Part shown: one piece after another, positions 1 to 10,274 of the stretch | How positions within the stretch are numbered: the stretch's first letter is position 1 | Layout of the letters: each line of letters begins with the position of its first letter | Origin: Flectobacillus longus | GTDB taxonomy: Bacteria; Bacteroidota; Bacteroidia; Cytophagales; Spirosomataceae | Reading direction: 5' to 3' | Length of the DNA: 64,000 bases | NCBI RefSeq assembly: GCF_030056705.1 | Contig: NZ_JASHIC010000037.1 | Coordinates: forward strand, 1 to 64,000 | Notes under the pieces: generated by a model | The model's database searches: none | Told to the model about the DNA's origin: nothing | Seen by the model: only the letters and a program-made list of their open reading frames with translations | Made by a program: the position numbers and the translations under genes

Positions 1-654
1 AAGTTTTACTACCGTATGCGCAATGCGGGTCATCATTTCAATCATAAGCGAGTGCATCGGGTGTATGTTCAGATGGGACTTTCTATTCGTAGAAAGGCTA
101 AAAAACGTCTTGTGGCTAGGGTAAAAGAGCCCTTAGAAGTTCCCCAGAGCTTTACTCAAACTTGGAGCATAGATTTCATGAGTGATGTTTTGAGTAATGG
201 GCGTTCATTCCGAAGCTTTAACGTGATAGATGATTACAATCGAGAAGTACTTTTCATAGAGACAGACTACTCGCTTAAGAGTAGTAGGGTGATTTATATT
301 CTTCGCCATTTGGTGAACAAATATGGCAAGCCCACTAAGATTCGAATGGATAATGGACCAGAATTTGTAGCAAAACTAGCGCAAGAATGGAGTCAGATGA
401 ATGACATTGTATTTCACTACATTCAACCAGGGAAACCAACGCAAAATGCCTACATTGAGCGATTCAACCAAACTTACCGCAGACATGTATTAGATGCTTA
501 TGTGTTTGATTCTTTGGAGGAAGTTCGCCAAGAAACAGATCTATGGCTAAGGGATTATAATTTCGTTCGCCCACATGTCTCTTTAGGTGGTATGAGCCCA
601 GTAGATTATAGAATGAAAAAACAAAACACCCTTCTTGGGCTGAGTGTAGCGTAG
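1..654 (+). CDS. IS3-family transposase (OrfB, integrase core), 5'-truncated by window edge
   Basis: The reading frame is open from base 1, so the ATG at 16 is internal and the true start lies upstream of the window. The visible 217 residues are the rve/DDE integrase core of IS3 OrfB transposases. The first Asp is in WSIDFM, the second in MDNGPEF, and the catalytic Glu in NAYIERFN, followed by the typical tail [20 protein letters not shown]. The protein catalyses cut-out and insertion of the element as a DDE recombinase. IS3 elements normally make this product as a frameshift fusion with an upstream OrfA, which is not visible here. The stop codon lies inside the loop of a hairpin. The frame is intact, so the element could still be active. 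Confidence 0.93.
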   Translation, partial: KFYYRMRNAGHHFNHKRVHRVYVQMGLSIRRKAKKRLVARVKEPLEVPQSFTQTWSIDFMSDVLSNGRSFRSFNVIDDYNREVLFIETDYSLKSSRVIYILRHLVNKYGKPTKIRMDNGPEFVAKLAQEWSQMNDIVFHYIQPGKPTQNAYIERFNQTYRRHVLDAYVFDSLEEVRQETDLWLRDYNFVRPHVSLGGMSPVDYRMKKQNTLLGLSVA

Positions 655-675
655 CGGAACGAAGCCCAAGAAGGG
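629..675 (+). terminator. Hairpin overlapping the transposase stop codon
   Basis: Perfect 13-bp inverted repeat: CCCTTCTTGGGCT at 629-641 and AGCCCAAGAAGGG at 663-675, with a 21-nt loop containing the transposase stop codon. It is followed only by TTAAAAACAT, so it is not a canonical U-tract terminator. It may insulate the IS from neighbouring transcription. Confidence 0.6.
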
Positions 676-743
676 TTAAAAACATAATCAAAGCAGACTG
701 ATTATGTATATTTTTAAACTGTACTAAAAATGGGAAGCCGACA

Positions 744-1145
744 ACAATGGGAGGTGTACCGCTTATTTATAATGGACAAGAAATTGGTTATGCAGGAAAA
801 ATTCCATTTTTTAGTAACAATATCACTAAAATTGACTGGTCGATGAATCCAACAATCTTGGCAGAATATAAAAGTTTGATGGCATTTAGAAATAGTAGCA
901 ATGCCATCAAAAGAGGAAGACTTGAGGCTTTTAATGCTAAAGATGTAGTTGTGTTTAATAAAGAAATATGGCACAGAAGAAGTACTCATTTTAGTAAATG
1001 TTCGAAATGCTAAGATATTGAATGAATTACCATTAGGTTTAACCAATACAAATTGAATTGGCAAAACGCACTTAGTGGAGAAAAAGTAAGTTTGGGTACT
1101 TCTGTGAACCTTGAGGCACATTCATATTTAATCTTAAAAAAATAG
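744..1145 (+). pseudogene. Alpha-amylase (GH13) C-terminal remnant, disrupted
   Basis: From 744 the frame reads TMGGVPLIYNGQEIGY and then PFFSNN, KIDWSMNP and EYKSLMAFRNSS. This is the C-terminal end of the catalytic barrel of a Bacteroidota GH13 alpha-amylase and the start of its C-terminal beta domain. The frame is lost near 965. Reading continues one frame over as GTEEVLILVNVRNAKILNELPLGLTNTN up to a stop near 1054, then resumes as NWQNALSGEKVSLG to a stop at 1143-1145. There are thus at least one frameshift and one in-frame stop, and the N-terminal two thirds are missing at the IS3 junction. The gene is dead. In the intact state it would have been a secreted starch or maltodextrin hydrolase. 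Confidence 0.85.
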
Positions 1146-1156
1146 GATTACTTTAG

Positions 1157-1318
1157 CCTAAATACGACATAAAGGGTTTTGCTATTAATAACATAACAAC
1201 GAATACCATAGAAAGATCGGTAGCAAAGCTATACTCGCCAGCTTCTCAGATAGCGTTTTTACCAATCAGACGAAATATTGAAGAGCGTAAAATTGAAATC
1301 GTTCTTCCAAAGTCTTAA
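1157..1318 (+). pseudogene. Short coding scrap, C-terminus of an unidentified protein
   Basis: The frame 1157-1318 has 53 sense codons ending in TAA and reads like a real protein tail: KGFAINNITTNTIERSVAKL, then SPASQIAFLPIRRNIEER and IEIVLPKS. It has no start codon and is preceded by a stop at 1154-1156. The family was not identified. Because it lies directly behind the amylase remnant, it is probably debris from another carbohydrate-related gene of the same cluster. This is an inference from composition and context only. Confidence 0.35.
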
Positions 1319-1629
1319 CCTTTTTTTTTGTGGAAGTACCATTCTGACGTTATATCTATATTTTTTTCTTATAATTCATCAATTTTCACAAAAGAACAAA
1401 AATGAAGTGTAAGACATTACACTATGATAAAATAGCCCGATTTATACCTTTTACTTAATATTAATTCTTAAAATAGACTTTAATAAAAGGTACAAGTATT
1501 ATTAATATTATTTATTTGTATAAGTTTAAATTATTTGTTGCTACTTGATTGTACCCGAAATGGAGGGTTTTAAGATAGTGTGTAAGCATTGTTTGCCTAT
1601 CATATAGAATAAATAGGTATAGACAAGAA
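1319..1629. other. Intergenic stretch with no recognised gene
   Basis: The stretch is very AT-rich with poly-T runs. I see no open frame of useful length and no RNA gene. It separates the decayed genes from the 3' end of the xylan locus. Confidence 0.5.
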
Positions 1630-1671
1630 TAGGCATCGTCTACTATTAAATAACATAGTAGACGATGCCTA
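1630..1671 (-). terminator. Terminator hairpin at the end of the xylan locus
   Basis: Perfect 17-bp inverted repeat: TAGGCATCGTCTACTAT at 1630-1646 and its reverse complement at 1655-1671, with an 8-nt loop. It lies 22 bp beyond the stop of the last esterase gene on the minus strand. The U tract on the minus side is weak (TTCTTGTCT). Confidence 0.75.
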
Positions 1672-1693
1672 AATCAAAATAATATAGAATGTT

Positions 1694-3792
<2,099 letters not shown>

Positions 3793-3890
3793 TTTTGTAT
3801 AAAATGTTTTTTCATTTGGCTGATTTACAATATTTTATAAAAATTATTCAATAAATAGAAATCGTACTAATTACTAAAACCAGCAGGGAA

Positions 3891-4439
3891 TCAATGGTAA
3901 ATTTTATGGAATATAATCCTCCTGTCGATTTTATCTATGTTTTCTTTATAGACATAGTTTAGCGTATAATCCTTAGTCCGAAAAGTTTCCGAATCATGTA
4001 TGAAATCTTTCATTACTAAGTCAATATAAATATTATAAATCTTCAATGAATCTGTCAAGTTTTTTGCGTCTTTGGCAATGGTATATACATTCTTACTCTG
4101 ATAGGCATAATTTTGCGTATAAACCTTCACATACAAACTATCTCCCAATTGGCTAACATCTAAAGAATCTACATACCTTAAAGAATCTATCGGAATATTC
4201 TTGATTTGCTCAGAAATCTGATTCCACTGTTCTTTTTTGGGAAAATATCCGATAAGTCTAAAGTCCATATCCATAAACTCATTTAAACCAATTCGGCTTA
4301 TGTTTTTATAGCTATTACTGGTGCTTTTATAGCTATTTACGGTGTCTGGTTGTACTGAAATACAGCTCGCCCAAGAACCACGATCGTAAGTATTTTGACT
4401 AAGTATCAATTGGATGAGGAATGAAAATATCTTTATCAT
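3891..4439 (-). CDS. Unknown protein, possibly exported (182 aa)
   Basis: Not recognised. The first 14 residues (MIKIFSFLIQLILS) are hydrophobic and could be a short export signal or a truncated one. The rest is hydrophilic and rich in Tyr, Asn, Asp and Lys, with a small internal repeat SYKSTSNSYKN near residues 36-46. There are no catalytic motifs or membrane helices. It lies 21 bp after the GH43 stop on the same strand, so it is probably co-transcribed with the xylan enzymes. Its Asp/Tyr-rich composition differs from its neighbours. Reality as a gene is supported by length, compact placement and a plausible start; function is unknown. Confidence 0.6.
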   Translation of the reverse strand: MIKIFSFLIQLILSQNTYDRGSWASCISVQPDTVNSYKSTSNSYKNISRIGLNEFMDMDFRLIGYFPKKEQWNQISEQIKNIPIDSLRYVDSLDVSQLGDSLYVKVYTQNYAYQSKNVYTIAKDAKNLTDSLKIYNIYIDLVMKDFIHDSETFRTKDYTLNYVYKENIDKIDRRIIFHKIYH

Positions 4440-4460
4440 TATCAGATAGTTTTGTATTCT

Positions 4461-6128
4461 TTATTTCAGTACAGAATCGTTACCTTCGTATTTCAAATAC
4501 TTAAATGTGGCGTTATTATCTGATTTTTCGCCATGAGAAGTTGCATACATTGCATATACACAGCCTACAAAGCCTCCTGAAAATTTGGTAGAAAGGTGTT
4601 TGCCATCTTGATTTTCGGCTAGTGCTTTGAAGTCTTTACCATTTTCTGAGATAGCAAAATCACATTTATCTCCTTTGGTAGCTATTTTCAGTACTAATTT
4701 CCCATTGCCAACAGGTAGCGTATTAATCAATTCGACGTCTTTTTTGCGGTGAACACTTTTATATAATTCTACTTGAGTTTTACCGTCTTTAATAGATTTT
4801 GCTAAAAAGTAATAATGACTTTCGTCTTGATAAATCACCAAACCAGCCTTTTCTTTTTCAGATTTTGGAGAAAAAACAAGTTCTGTTTCTGCCAAACTGG
4901 TTAAATGTTGCTGGCGTTTGCCTACAAATGAAGGATTTCCGAGTTCTGAAATAGTTTCAGGTTTCAATTTTAATGTCAATCCATTTTTAGATGTTTTGAA
5001 CGAACTGCTATCAACTGTTCGCAAGTGCATCATCGAAAGGTCAAGCCCTTTATCGAATTTCATCGTATAAGAAAAATTGCCATTTTGAGGCAAAGCATCT
5101 TTTTGTTTTACTTCTTTAATATTGGTTTCGTATTTGTATTCGATGGCTTTTTCGCCATGTTCAATCATCGGCCAATCGTTTACCCAAGTGAGCGGAGCAA
5201 TAAACATTTCACGACCTGTATTGTAATAATCGCCTTCGTAAGGACGGACTGCCAAGAATATCGAATACCAGTTTCCATCTGGTCCTTCTATAAATTGAGC
5301 GTGTCCTGCCGAGGTAATTGGATTGGGGCGGTCGGCTGGTAGTTCTCTTTGCGTTAGTACAGGATTTCCTTCAAAGGGTACATACGGTCCCCAAATATCT
5401 TTGCTACGCAATGCGACTTGTGAGTGATTGACCGAGGTTCCACCTTCTGCACAATACAAAATATACCAATCATTGCGTTTCATAACGTGCGGACCTTCTA
5501 TCCAAACGGGCTTTTTGGAAATATCTACACCACCATTCACTAATAGCTTTTGCTCGCCTACCACTTTCAAGTTTTTGTAATCAAACTCATACATTCTGAT
5601 GGTTCTATGACCTGAATAGAGCGGTTTGTTGTCAGGAGCATCGCTATTGTAAACGATATAGGCTTTGTCGGTTGCTTCGTCAAAATAAATGGATGGGTCG
5701 ATGCCTCTTACTTCTGGCAATTTTATGGGATTGCTATAAGGCCCAGCAGGGTTGGTGGCGGTCACTACAAAGTTGCCATCATGGTCAATATCGGTACAAG
5801 TAACGTAGTAAATGCCTTTGTAATAAGTAATAGCAGGTGCAAAAAGCCCACGACTCATACGCTCGCCCATGAAATCCATTTGGGACGGACGGTTGATGAC
5901 ATTTCCTATTTGTTTCCAATTTTTTAAATCACGGCTGTGCATGATGGGCAAACCTGGGAAATAGGAGAAAGTAGAATGAACAGAATAATAATCTGACCCT
6001 ACTTTCACGATACTTGGGTCAGGATAAAAACCTGTCAGAATGGGATTTACTAAAGTAGTTTTCTGTGCTTTTGAAACACCAACTGAGAACAAATAAGTAA
6101 GTACTAAAATGAATGCTTTTATTTTCAT
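4461..6128 (-). CDS. GH43 family glycosidase (beta-xylosidase/arabinofuranosidase) with C-terminal beta-sandwich
   Basis: A 555-residue secreted enzyme. Residues 1-21 are a signal peptide. Residues 25-320 form the five-bladed beta-propeller of GH43: catalytic base Asp37 in FYPDPS, the pKa-modulating Asp144 in RGIDPS, and acid Glu211 in VWIEGPH. Residues about 340-555 form a C-terminal concanavalin-like domain (GH43_C2 type), which in xylosidases completes the active-site pocket. The expected reaction is exo-release of beta-1,4-xylose or alpha-L-arabinofuranose from xylo-oligosaccharides. It follows GH95 by 25 bp and is part of the same minus-strand operon behind SusCD and GH10. Xylosidase versus arabinofuranosidase activity cannot be separated without subfamily placement. 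Confidence 0.93.
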   Translation of the reverse strand: MKIKAFILVLTYLFSVGVSKAQKTTLVNPILTGFYPDPSIVKVGSDYYSVHSTFSYFPGLPIMHSRDLKNWKQIGNVINRPSQMDFMGERMSRGLFAPAITYYKGIYYVTCTDIDHDGNFVVTATNPAGPYSNPIKLPEVRGIDPSIYFDEATDKAYIVYNSDAPDNKPLYSGHRTIRMYEFDYKNLKVVGEQKLLVNGGVDISKKPVWIEGPHVMKRNDWYILYCAEGGTSVNHSQVALRSKDIWGPYVPFEGNPVLTQRELPADRPNPITSAGHAQFIEGPDGNWYSIFLAVRPYEGDYYNTGREMFIAPLTWVNDWPMIEHGEKAIEYKYETNIKEVKQKDALPQNGNFSYTMKFDKGLDLSMMHLRTVDSSSFKTSKNGLTLKLKPETISELGNPSFVGKRQQHLTSLAETELVFSPKSEKEKAGLVIYQDESHYYFLAKSIKDGKTQVELYKSVHRKKDVELINTLPVGNGKLVLKIATKGDKCDFAISENGKDFKALAENQDGKHLSTKFSGGFVGCVYAMYATSHGEKSDNNATFKYLKYEGNDSVLK

Positions 6129-6153
6129 GTCTATAAAATATGTATGCTAAAAT

Positions 6154-8613
6154 TTATTTTACTAAAAAAGTATAAACTTTGCCTTTTTGTGTTGCTACGT
6201 CAAAAAGTTCTGTTTTCTTTAATTCAAGTGCTTGAATACTAGATTGCTCGGCAATGATGGGCTTGGGTATCTCCTCCATTTGATAAAACGAATTAGAATT
6301 TTCCCCCAAAGCTTTTTTCAATGTAAGCCCTGAACTTAACTTTAAGGCGTTTGGTAATCGTAAACGTAAGTTTCCACCTAGATTAGACTTGATTATCAAT
6401 TTGACCAATCTTGCATTTTTCCATTGCATTTCTACGATTTCGAAACCGCCTTTGGCACGTAGTCCACGAATAGAGCCTTCAGTCCAAACATCTGGTAGCG
6501 CTGGCAATAAATGTATGACATCTTCGGCACTTTGCATCAACATTTCGGTAATGCCCGAAGTACAACCAAAATTACCATCAATCTGAAATGGTGGATGTGC
6601 ATCGAATAAGTTGTTATAAGTTCCACCTCCTTCGGTATTTACGCCCAATGGTGTGAGCTGATTTTGAATTAATTTATAGGCATGATTCCCATTTTGCATT
6701 TTTGCCCACCAGTTTACTTTCCAGCCCATGCTCCATCCTGTCGAAACATCACTACGTTGAATTAATGTATTTTGGGCAGCCGCAAATAGCTCTGGTGTTC
6801 GGTAAGCCGATATTTGATTAGAAGGAAACAAGCCATACAAATGAGAAATATGGCGATGATGGTCGTTGGGGTCGTCTACGTCGTCGAGCCACTCTTGTAA
6901 TTGGTTGTGCTTGCCAATGTGCATGGGAGCTAATTTACTACGTATTTGTTTGAGGGAATCTACAAAGGCAAGATCATTGCCAAGTGCTTCGGCAGCTCTG
7001 ATAGTTGTGCTAAATACATCATATACAATTTGATTATCCATCGTTGTACCTGCATCGATGGAAGAGCCTTCGTGTGCAGCAGGAGCGTTTTCAGGCGAGT
7101 TTGCAGGAGCTACCACCAACCAGTGGTATTTGGGATGTTCTACCAAAAAATCAACATAAAAAGTCGCGGCTCCTTTCAAAATTGGATATACCGAAGCTAA
7201 GTATTTTTTATCGCCATTGTACAAATAATGTTCCCAAAGGTGCTGACTGAGCCAGCCACCACCAGCATTCCAAACACCCCAAAATGCTCCATCAACAGGA
7301 CCGTTGATTCGCCAAATATCGGTATTATGGTGAGCCATCCAGCCACGAGCACCATACATGACTTTGGCGGTTTCTTTGCCTGTTTCCGACAATTCTTTTA
7401 TCAATTTGAGTAATGGTTCATGCAATTCTGAAAGATTGGTTTTTTCGGCAGGCCAATAATTCATTTCTGTATTGATATTGATAGTGTACTTACTATCCCA
7501 AGCAGGGTACAATTTATTGTTCCAAATACCTTGTAAATTAGCTGGTTGTCCGCCAGGTTGTGAAGAAGAAATCAACAAATATCTCCCGTACTGGTAATAT
7601 AGCGTAACAAAATGTGGGTCATAGTTTTTATTAAAATTTTTCAAACGCTCGTCGGTTGGCAATTTTACCGCATCAGTTGTACCCAAATCTAATTTTACTC
7701 GATTAAAATAACGTTGATAAGCAGAAATATGTCCTTTTAAAATCTCTGGATAAGTTTTTGAAAAAGCTTTATTCAAGTATTCAGAAGCCCTTTTATTTTC
7801 ATCGCCACTGATATCATCATATTTGTTGAAATTGGTGGCAATCGAAATAAAAATAGTAGCAGTATTGGCATTTTTTACGACAATCGACGTATCTGTGGTA
7901 TTCATTACACCGCCATCAATCTTTACTTTAGTAATTCCTTTAAGCCGAACTAAGCCTTTTATTCCTTCATGGTCTGTTGTTGTAGCAGCTAAGGTAAGCT
8001 CTTTGCTAGGTGTAGTAGCAACACTTTTCTTAGCATGGGGCGACGAATATGTAGTTGTAAATGAAAGACTATTCGCCTTATCGGCTGTTAATCTTACTAC
8101 AATCACTCTATCAGGAAAAGAGACGAAGGATTCACGAGTGTAGGTCACCCCTCCCACTGAGTAAGTTGTAGTGGCTACCGCTTTTTCAATATCTAGTTCA
8201 CGACGATAATTAGTAAATTGTTGATGTCCCTCAAACGTCAAATGCAAATTGCCCACAGGCTGAAACATTTGTCCATGCGATTTTTTGGTAACAATCGACT
8301 GATTGGTCAGCTTTTCTGCTTCCTTGTATTTTCCTTCAAAAATCAATTTTCTGACTATTGGTAAGGCAGCTAAAGCATCAGGATTATCATTGCGATTGGG
8401 ACTACCACTCCAAACGGTATGTTCATTGAGCTGTATCGTTTCTTTTGCAACATTGCCATAGACCATTGCTCCCAAAAAACCATTTCCAATGGGCAAGGCA
8501 TTTTCCCAAGTATTTCCTGAAGGCTGTTTGTACCATAATGTTAGCGTTGATTTTTCTTGAGAAAAACCAATGTTAGACATCAATAGTAAAAAGGCTATAT
8601 AAATTCTTTTCAT
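6154..8613 (-). CDS. GH95 family glycosidase (alpha-L-fucosidase/alpha-L-galactosidase)
   Basis: An 819-residue protein with a signal peptide of about 18 residues (ending IGFSQ). The N-terminal domain begins with LWYKQPSG and ENALPIGNGFLGAMVYGN, diagnostic of GH95 (DUF4985/Glyco_hyd_65N-like). It is followed by an (alpha/alpha)6 barrel with NINTEMNYWP near residue 380, the APANSPENA segment near 505 and the conserved QIDGNFG near 670. These match the positions of the paired Asn, the acid Glu and the base-assisting Asp in characterised GH95 enzymes. The family uses an inverting mechanism on alpha-1,2-L-fucosyl or L-galactosyl residues. In a xylan locus it would strip terminal L-galactose or L-fucose from complex arabinoxylan or co-existing xyloglucan. 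It lies 77 bp after GH10, with a hairpin in the gap. Confidence 0.92.
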   Translation of the reverse strand: MKRIYIAFLLLMSNIGFSQEKSTLTLWYKQPSGNTWENALPIGNGFLGAMVYGNVAKETIQLNEHTVWSGSPNRNDNPDALAALPIVRKLIFEGKYKEAEKLTNQSIVTKKSHGQMFQPVGNLHLTFEGHQQFTNYRRELDIEKAVATTTYSVGGVTYTRESFVSFPDRVIVVRLTADKANSLSFTTTYSSPHAKKSVATTPSKELTLAATTTDHEGIKGLVRLKGITKVKIDGGVMNTTDTSIVVKNANTATIFISIATNFNKYDDISGDENKRASEYLNKAFSKTYPEILKGHISAYQRYFNRVKLDLGTTDAVKLPTDERLKNFNKNYDPHFVTLYYQYGRYLLISSSQPGGQPANLQGIWNNKLYPAWDSKYTININTEMNYWPAEKTNLSELHEPLLKLIKELSETGKETAKVMYGARGWMAHHNTDIWRINGPVDGAFWGVWNAGGGWLSQHLWEHYLYNGDKKYLASVYPILKGAATFYVDFLVEHPKYHWLVVAPANSPENAPAAHEGSSIDAGTTMDNQIVYDVFSTTIRAAEALGNDLAFVDSLKQIRSKLAPMHIGKHNQLQEWLDDVDDPNDHHRHISHLYGLFPSNQISAYRTPELFAAAQNTLIQRSDVSTGWSMGWKVNWWAKMQNGNHAYKLIQNQLTPLGVNTEGGGTYNNLFDAHPPFQIDGNFGCTSGITEMLMQSAEDVIHLLPALPDVWTEGSIRGLRAKGGFEIVEMQWKNARLVKLIIKSNLGGNLRLRLPNALKLSSGLTLKKALGENSNSFYQMEEIPKPIIAEQSSIQALELKKTELFDVATQKGKVYTFLVK

Positions 8614-8629
8614 AATTATTTTGAGATTG

Positions 8630-8663
8630 TTTGAAGTATTTATCTATGACTAAATACTTCAAA
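8630..8663 (-). other. Intercistronic hairpin between GH10 and GH95
   Basis: Perfect 13-bp inverted repeat: TTTGAAGTATTTA at 8630-8642 and TAAATACTTCAAA at 8651-8663, with an 8-nt loop. There is no U tract on the minus strand, so a role in mRNA stability or partial attenuation is more likely than full termination. Confidence 0.55.
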
Positions 8664-8690
8664 ATCAGTGAACTTCTATCCTTGTTTGCC

Positions 8691-9818
8691 TTATTTTGCT
8701 ATTTTGAGATTTAAGACTGCCTGATAGGCTTTTTTAGGTTCTAACAATCTATCAAATAACAAAGGATAATTAGTTCGGTTTCGAATAGGAAAGCCATTCA
8801 ACCATGAGTGATTGTCGTCTACGCCCCAAAAGGTTATTCTACTGATTTTATCTTTATGTTTTAGAAAAAGCTTGAAAAGGTCAGTGTACCGATTAGCTAA
8901 AACTGTTTGTACCGAATCGGGCAAAGCGTCCTTGTAGGGGTTCATCTCTGGTTTTTCTTCAAACCGCTGATTTACATCCGCTCCTTGCAAATCCCAAGGA
9001 TTAGGTAAAACTGTCAGATCCAATTCTGTAAAGGCTATTTTGATACCCAGTGCAGAAAATTCTAGGATAGAATCTTCGATATCCTTTAAATTGAGGGTAT
9101 TGATACTCCAATGTCCTTGTATTCCAACTCCATCAATTTTGACGCCACTCGCCTGTAATTTTTTGATAAGCTCTATAGCTCCCTTTCTTTTGGCAGGCTG
9201 TTCTATGTTATAATCATTGTAGTATAATGCGGCTTTGGGGTCTGCTTTGGCTGCCAAAAGAAAGGCTTCTTTGATATATCCTTCTCCTAATTTATTCAGA
9301 AATACAGATTTGCGAAGGGAGCCATCCTCGTTTAGGGCCTCATTGACTACATCCCAGCTATTGATTTTGCCCGCATATCGTCCTGCTACGGTATTGATAT
9401 GTTCGGTCATAAATATACGTAAAGAGTCAGGATTACTAATCTTAAAAACAAATGGTGGTAGTTGAGAATGCCAAACAAGTGTATGCCCAACCACATACAT
9501 TTGATTTTTTTGCCCATATTCTACGTATTTATCTGCTAGTGTAAAATTATACCGATTGGGCGCAGGATGAATAACCTGAGCCTTCATGATATTTTCAGGA
9601 GTAATCGCATTGAATTCTCTCTTAATTAAGGCATTGGCTTTTTCATTTTTTTCCAGAATATGCTCTGTTCCCAAGGCTGTACCAATTAAAAAATCATCTT
9701 GATAAGCTGATTTCAAAGAAATAGCTGTTTTCTGTGCAAAAGATAAATTGATGGTAAATGTAAATGCACTCAATAAAAATATGCGAGATAAGGAGAATGA
9801 TATTTTGTAATAATTCAT
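8691..9818 (-). CDS. GH10 endo-1,4-beta-xylanase
   Basis: A 375-residue single-domain GH10 enzyme with a signal peptide (about residues 1-28, ending SFAQ). The TIM barrel contains GHTLVWHSQLP near residue 111, the acid/base Glu160 in SWDVVNEA and the nucleophile Glu265 in AFTELDL, all standard GH10 landmarks. The length is typical for a catalytic domain without a carbohydrate-binding module. The reaction is retaining endo-hydrolysis of the beta-1,4-xylan backbone. It is the first enzyme gene after SusC/SusD and is separated from SusD by 456 bp holding a terminator-like hairpin, so it probably has its own promoter. An 18-bp element 41 bp upstream of its start resembles one upstream of SusC. 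Confidence 0.96.
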   Translation of the reverse strand: MNYYKISFSLSRIFLLSAFTFTINLSFAQKTAISLKSAYQDDFLIGTALGTEHILEKNEKANALIKREFNAITPENIMKAQVIHPAPNRYNFTLADKYVEYGQKNQMYVVGHTLVWHSQLPPFVFKISNPDSLRIFMTEHINTVAGRYAGKINSWDVVNEALNEDGSLRKSVFLNKLGEGYIKEAFLLAAKADPKAALYYNDYNIEQPAKRKGAIELIKKLQASGVKIDGVGIQGHWSINTLNLKDIEDSILEFSALGIKIAFTELDLTVLPNPWDLQGADVNQRFEEKPEMNPYKDALPDSVQTVLANRYTDLFKLFLKHKDKISRITFWGVDDNHSWLNGFPIRNRTNYPLLFDRLLEPKKAYQAVLNLKIAK

Positions 9819-9858
9819 GCTGTAAGTTTTTAATGAAAATTGAGAGATTATTTTACTT

Positions 9859-9876
9859 TTTTACACCGTGAAAGTA
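9859..9876 (-). promoter_or_regulatory. Candidate regulatory box upstream of GH10, shared with SusC
   Basis: On the minus strand the 18 bp read TACTTTCACGGTGTAAAA, an imperfect dyad, 41 bp before the GH10 start. Its 10-bp core ACGGTGTAAA recurs 58 bp before the SusC start, in the opposite orientation. This is a possible binding site of the locus HTCS regulator; that link is inference. Confidence 0.4.
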
Positions 9877-9914
9877 GACTAATACATAAAAATTATATAG
9901 CACAAATAATTAAA

Positions 9915-9956
9915 AAAGAACAACCAATGTTCAAACAAACGTATTGGTTGCTCTTT
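9915..9956 (-). terminator. Terminator/attenuator between SusD and GH10
   Basis: Arms 9915-9928 (AAAGAACAACCAAT) and 9943-9956 (ATTGGTTGCTCTTT) form a 14-bp stem with one mismatch. On the minus strand the second arm runs into a U tract (complement of the A run at 9912-9917). It would reduce read-through from the abundant SusCD message into the enzyme genes. Confidence 0.65.
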
Positions 9957-10274
9957 CAAAAACTCCTGTATAGAAAAACTTAAAAAGTTATAAGGCTTTT
10001 ATCTTTTCTTATGCAGAATTAAGGATTGTAAATTATGACTGTAAAAATTTAATTATCAGAGATTTACATACTGATTATGCTCAGTTTTACCCACTATGGG
10101 CTTTATACAATGAGCTAAAAGTTAAACAGGTTTTTCTCAAACATTTTGCCCATTACTCAGAGCTTATAGCCTAAAATCATTAATATAAAGCAAAGAGTGA
10201 AGAGTTTTTTGGGTTAATACCTGTCTATCAGATATTTAATTTCTCAAAACTCAACACTCCCACTTCATTACTTA
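9957..10274. other. Intergenic stretch after SusD
   Basis: There is no gene-like frame. The stretch includes degenerate GAGCTTATAGCCTAAA-type words (about 10100-10190) similar to those at 59.2-59.4 and 62.7-62.8 kb. No RNA gene was recognised. Confidence 0.4.

Larger units (their letters stand above)
1..743 (+). mobile_element. IS3-family insertion sequence, right end only
   Basis: The stretch carries the C-terminal part of an IS3-type transposase, a terminator-like hairpin and a short non-coding tail. The right boundary is placed near 743 for two reasons: the tail ends in CA, as IS3 termini usually do, and the reading frame of the adjacent amylase remnant begins immediately after it. The left end lies outside the window, so neither the terminal inverted repeat nor a target duplication could be confirmed. 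The element appears to have inserted into, or deleted up to, an alpha-amylase gene, because only the amylase C-terminus follows. The boundary is an inference; the identity as IS3 comes from the transposase. Confidence 0.7.
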
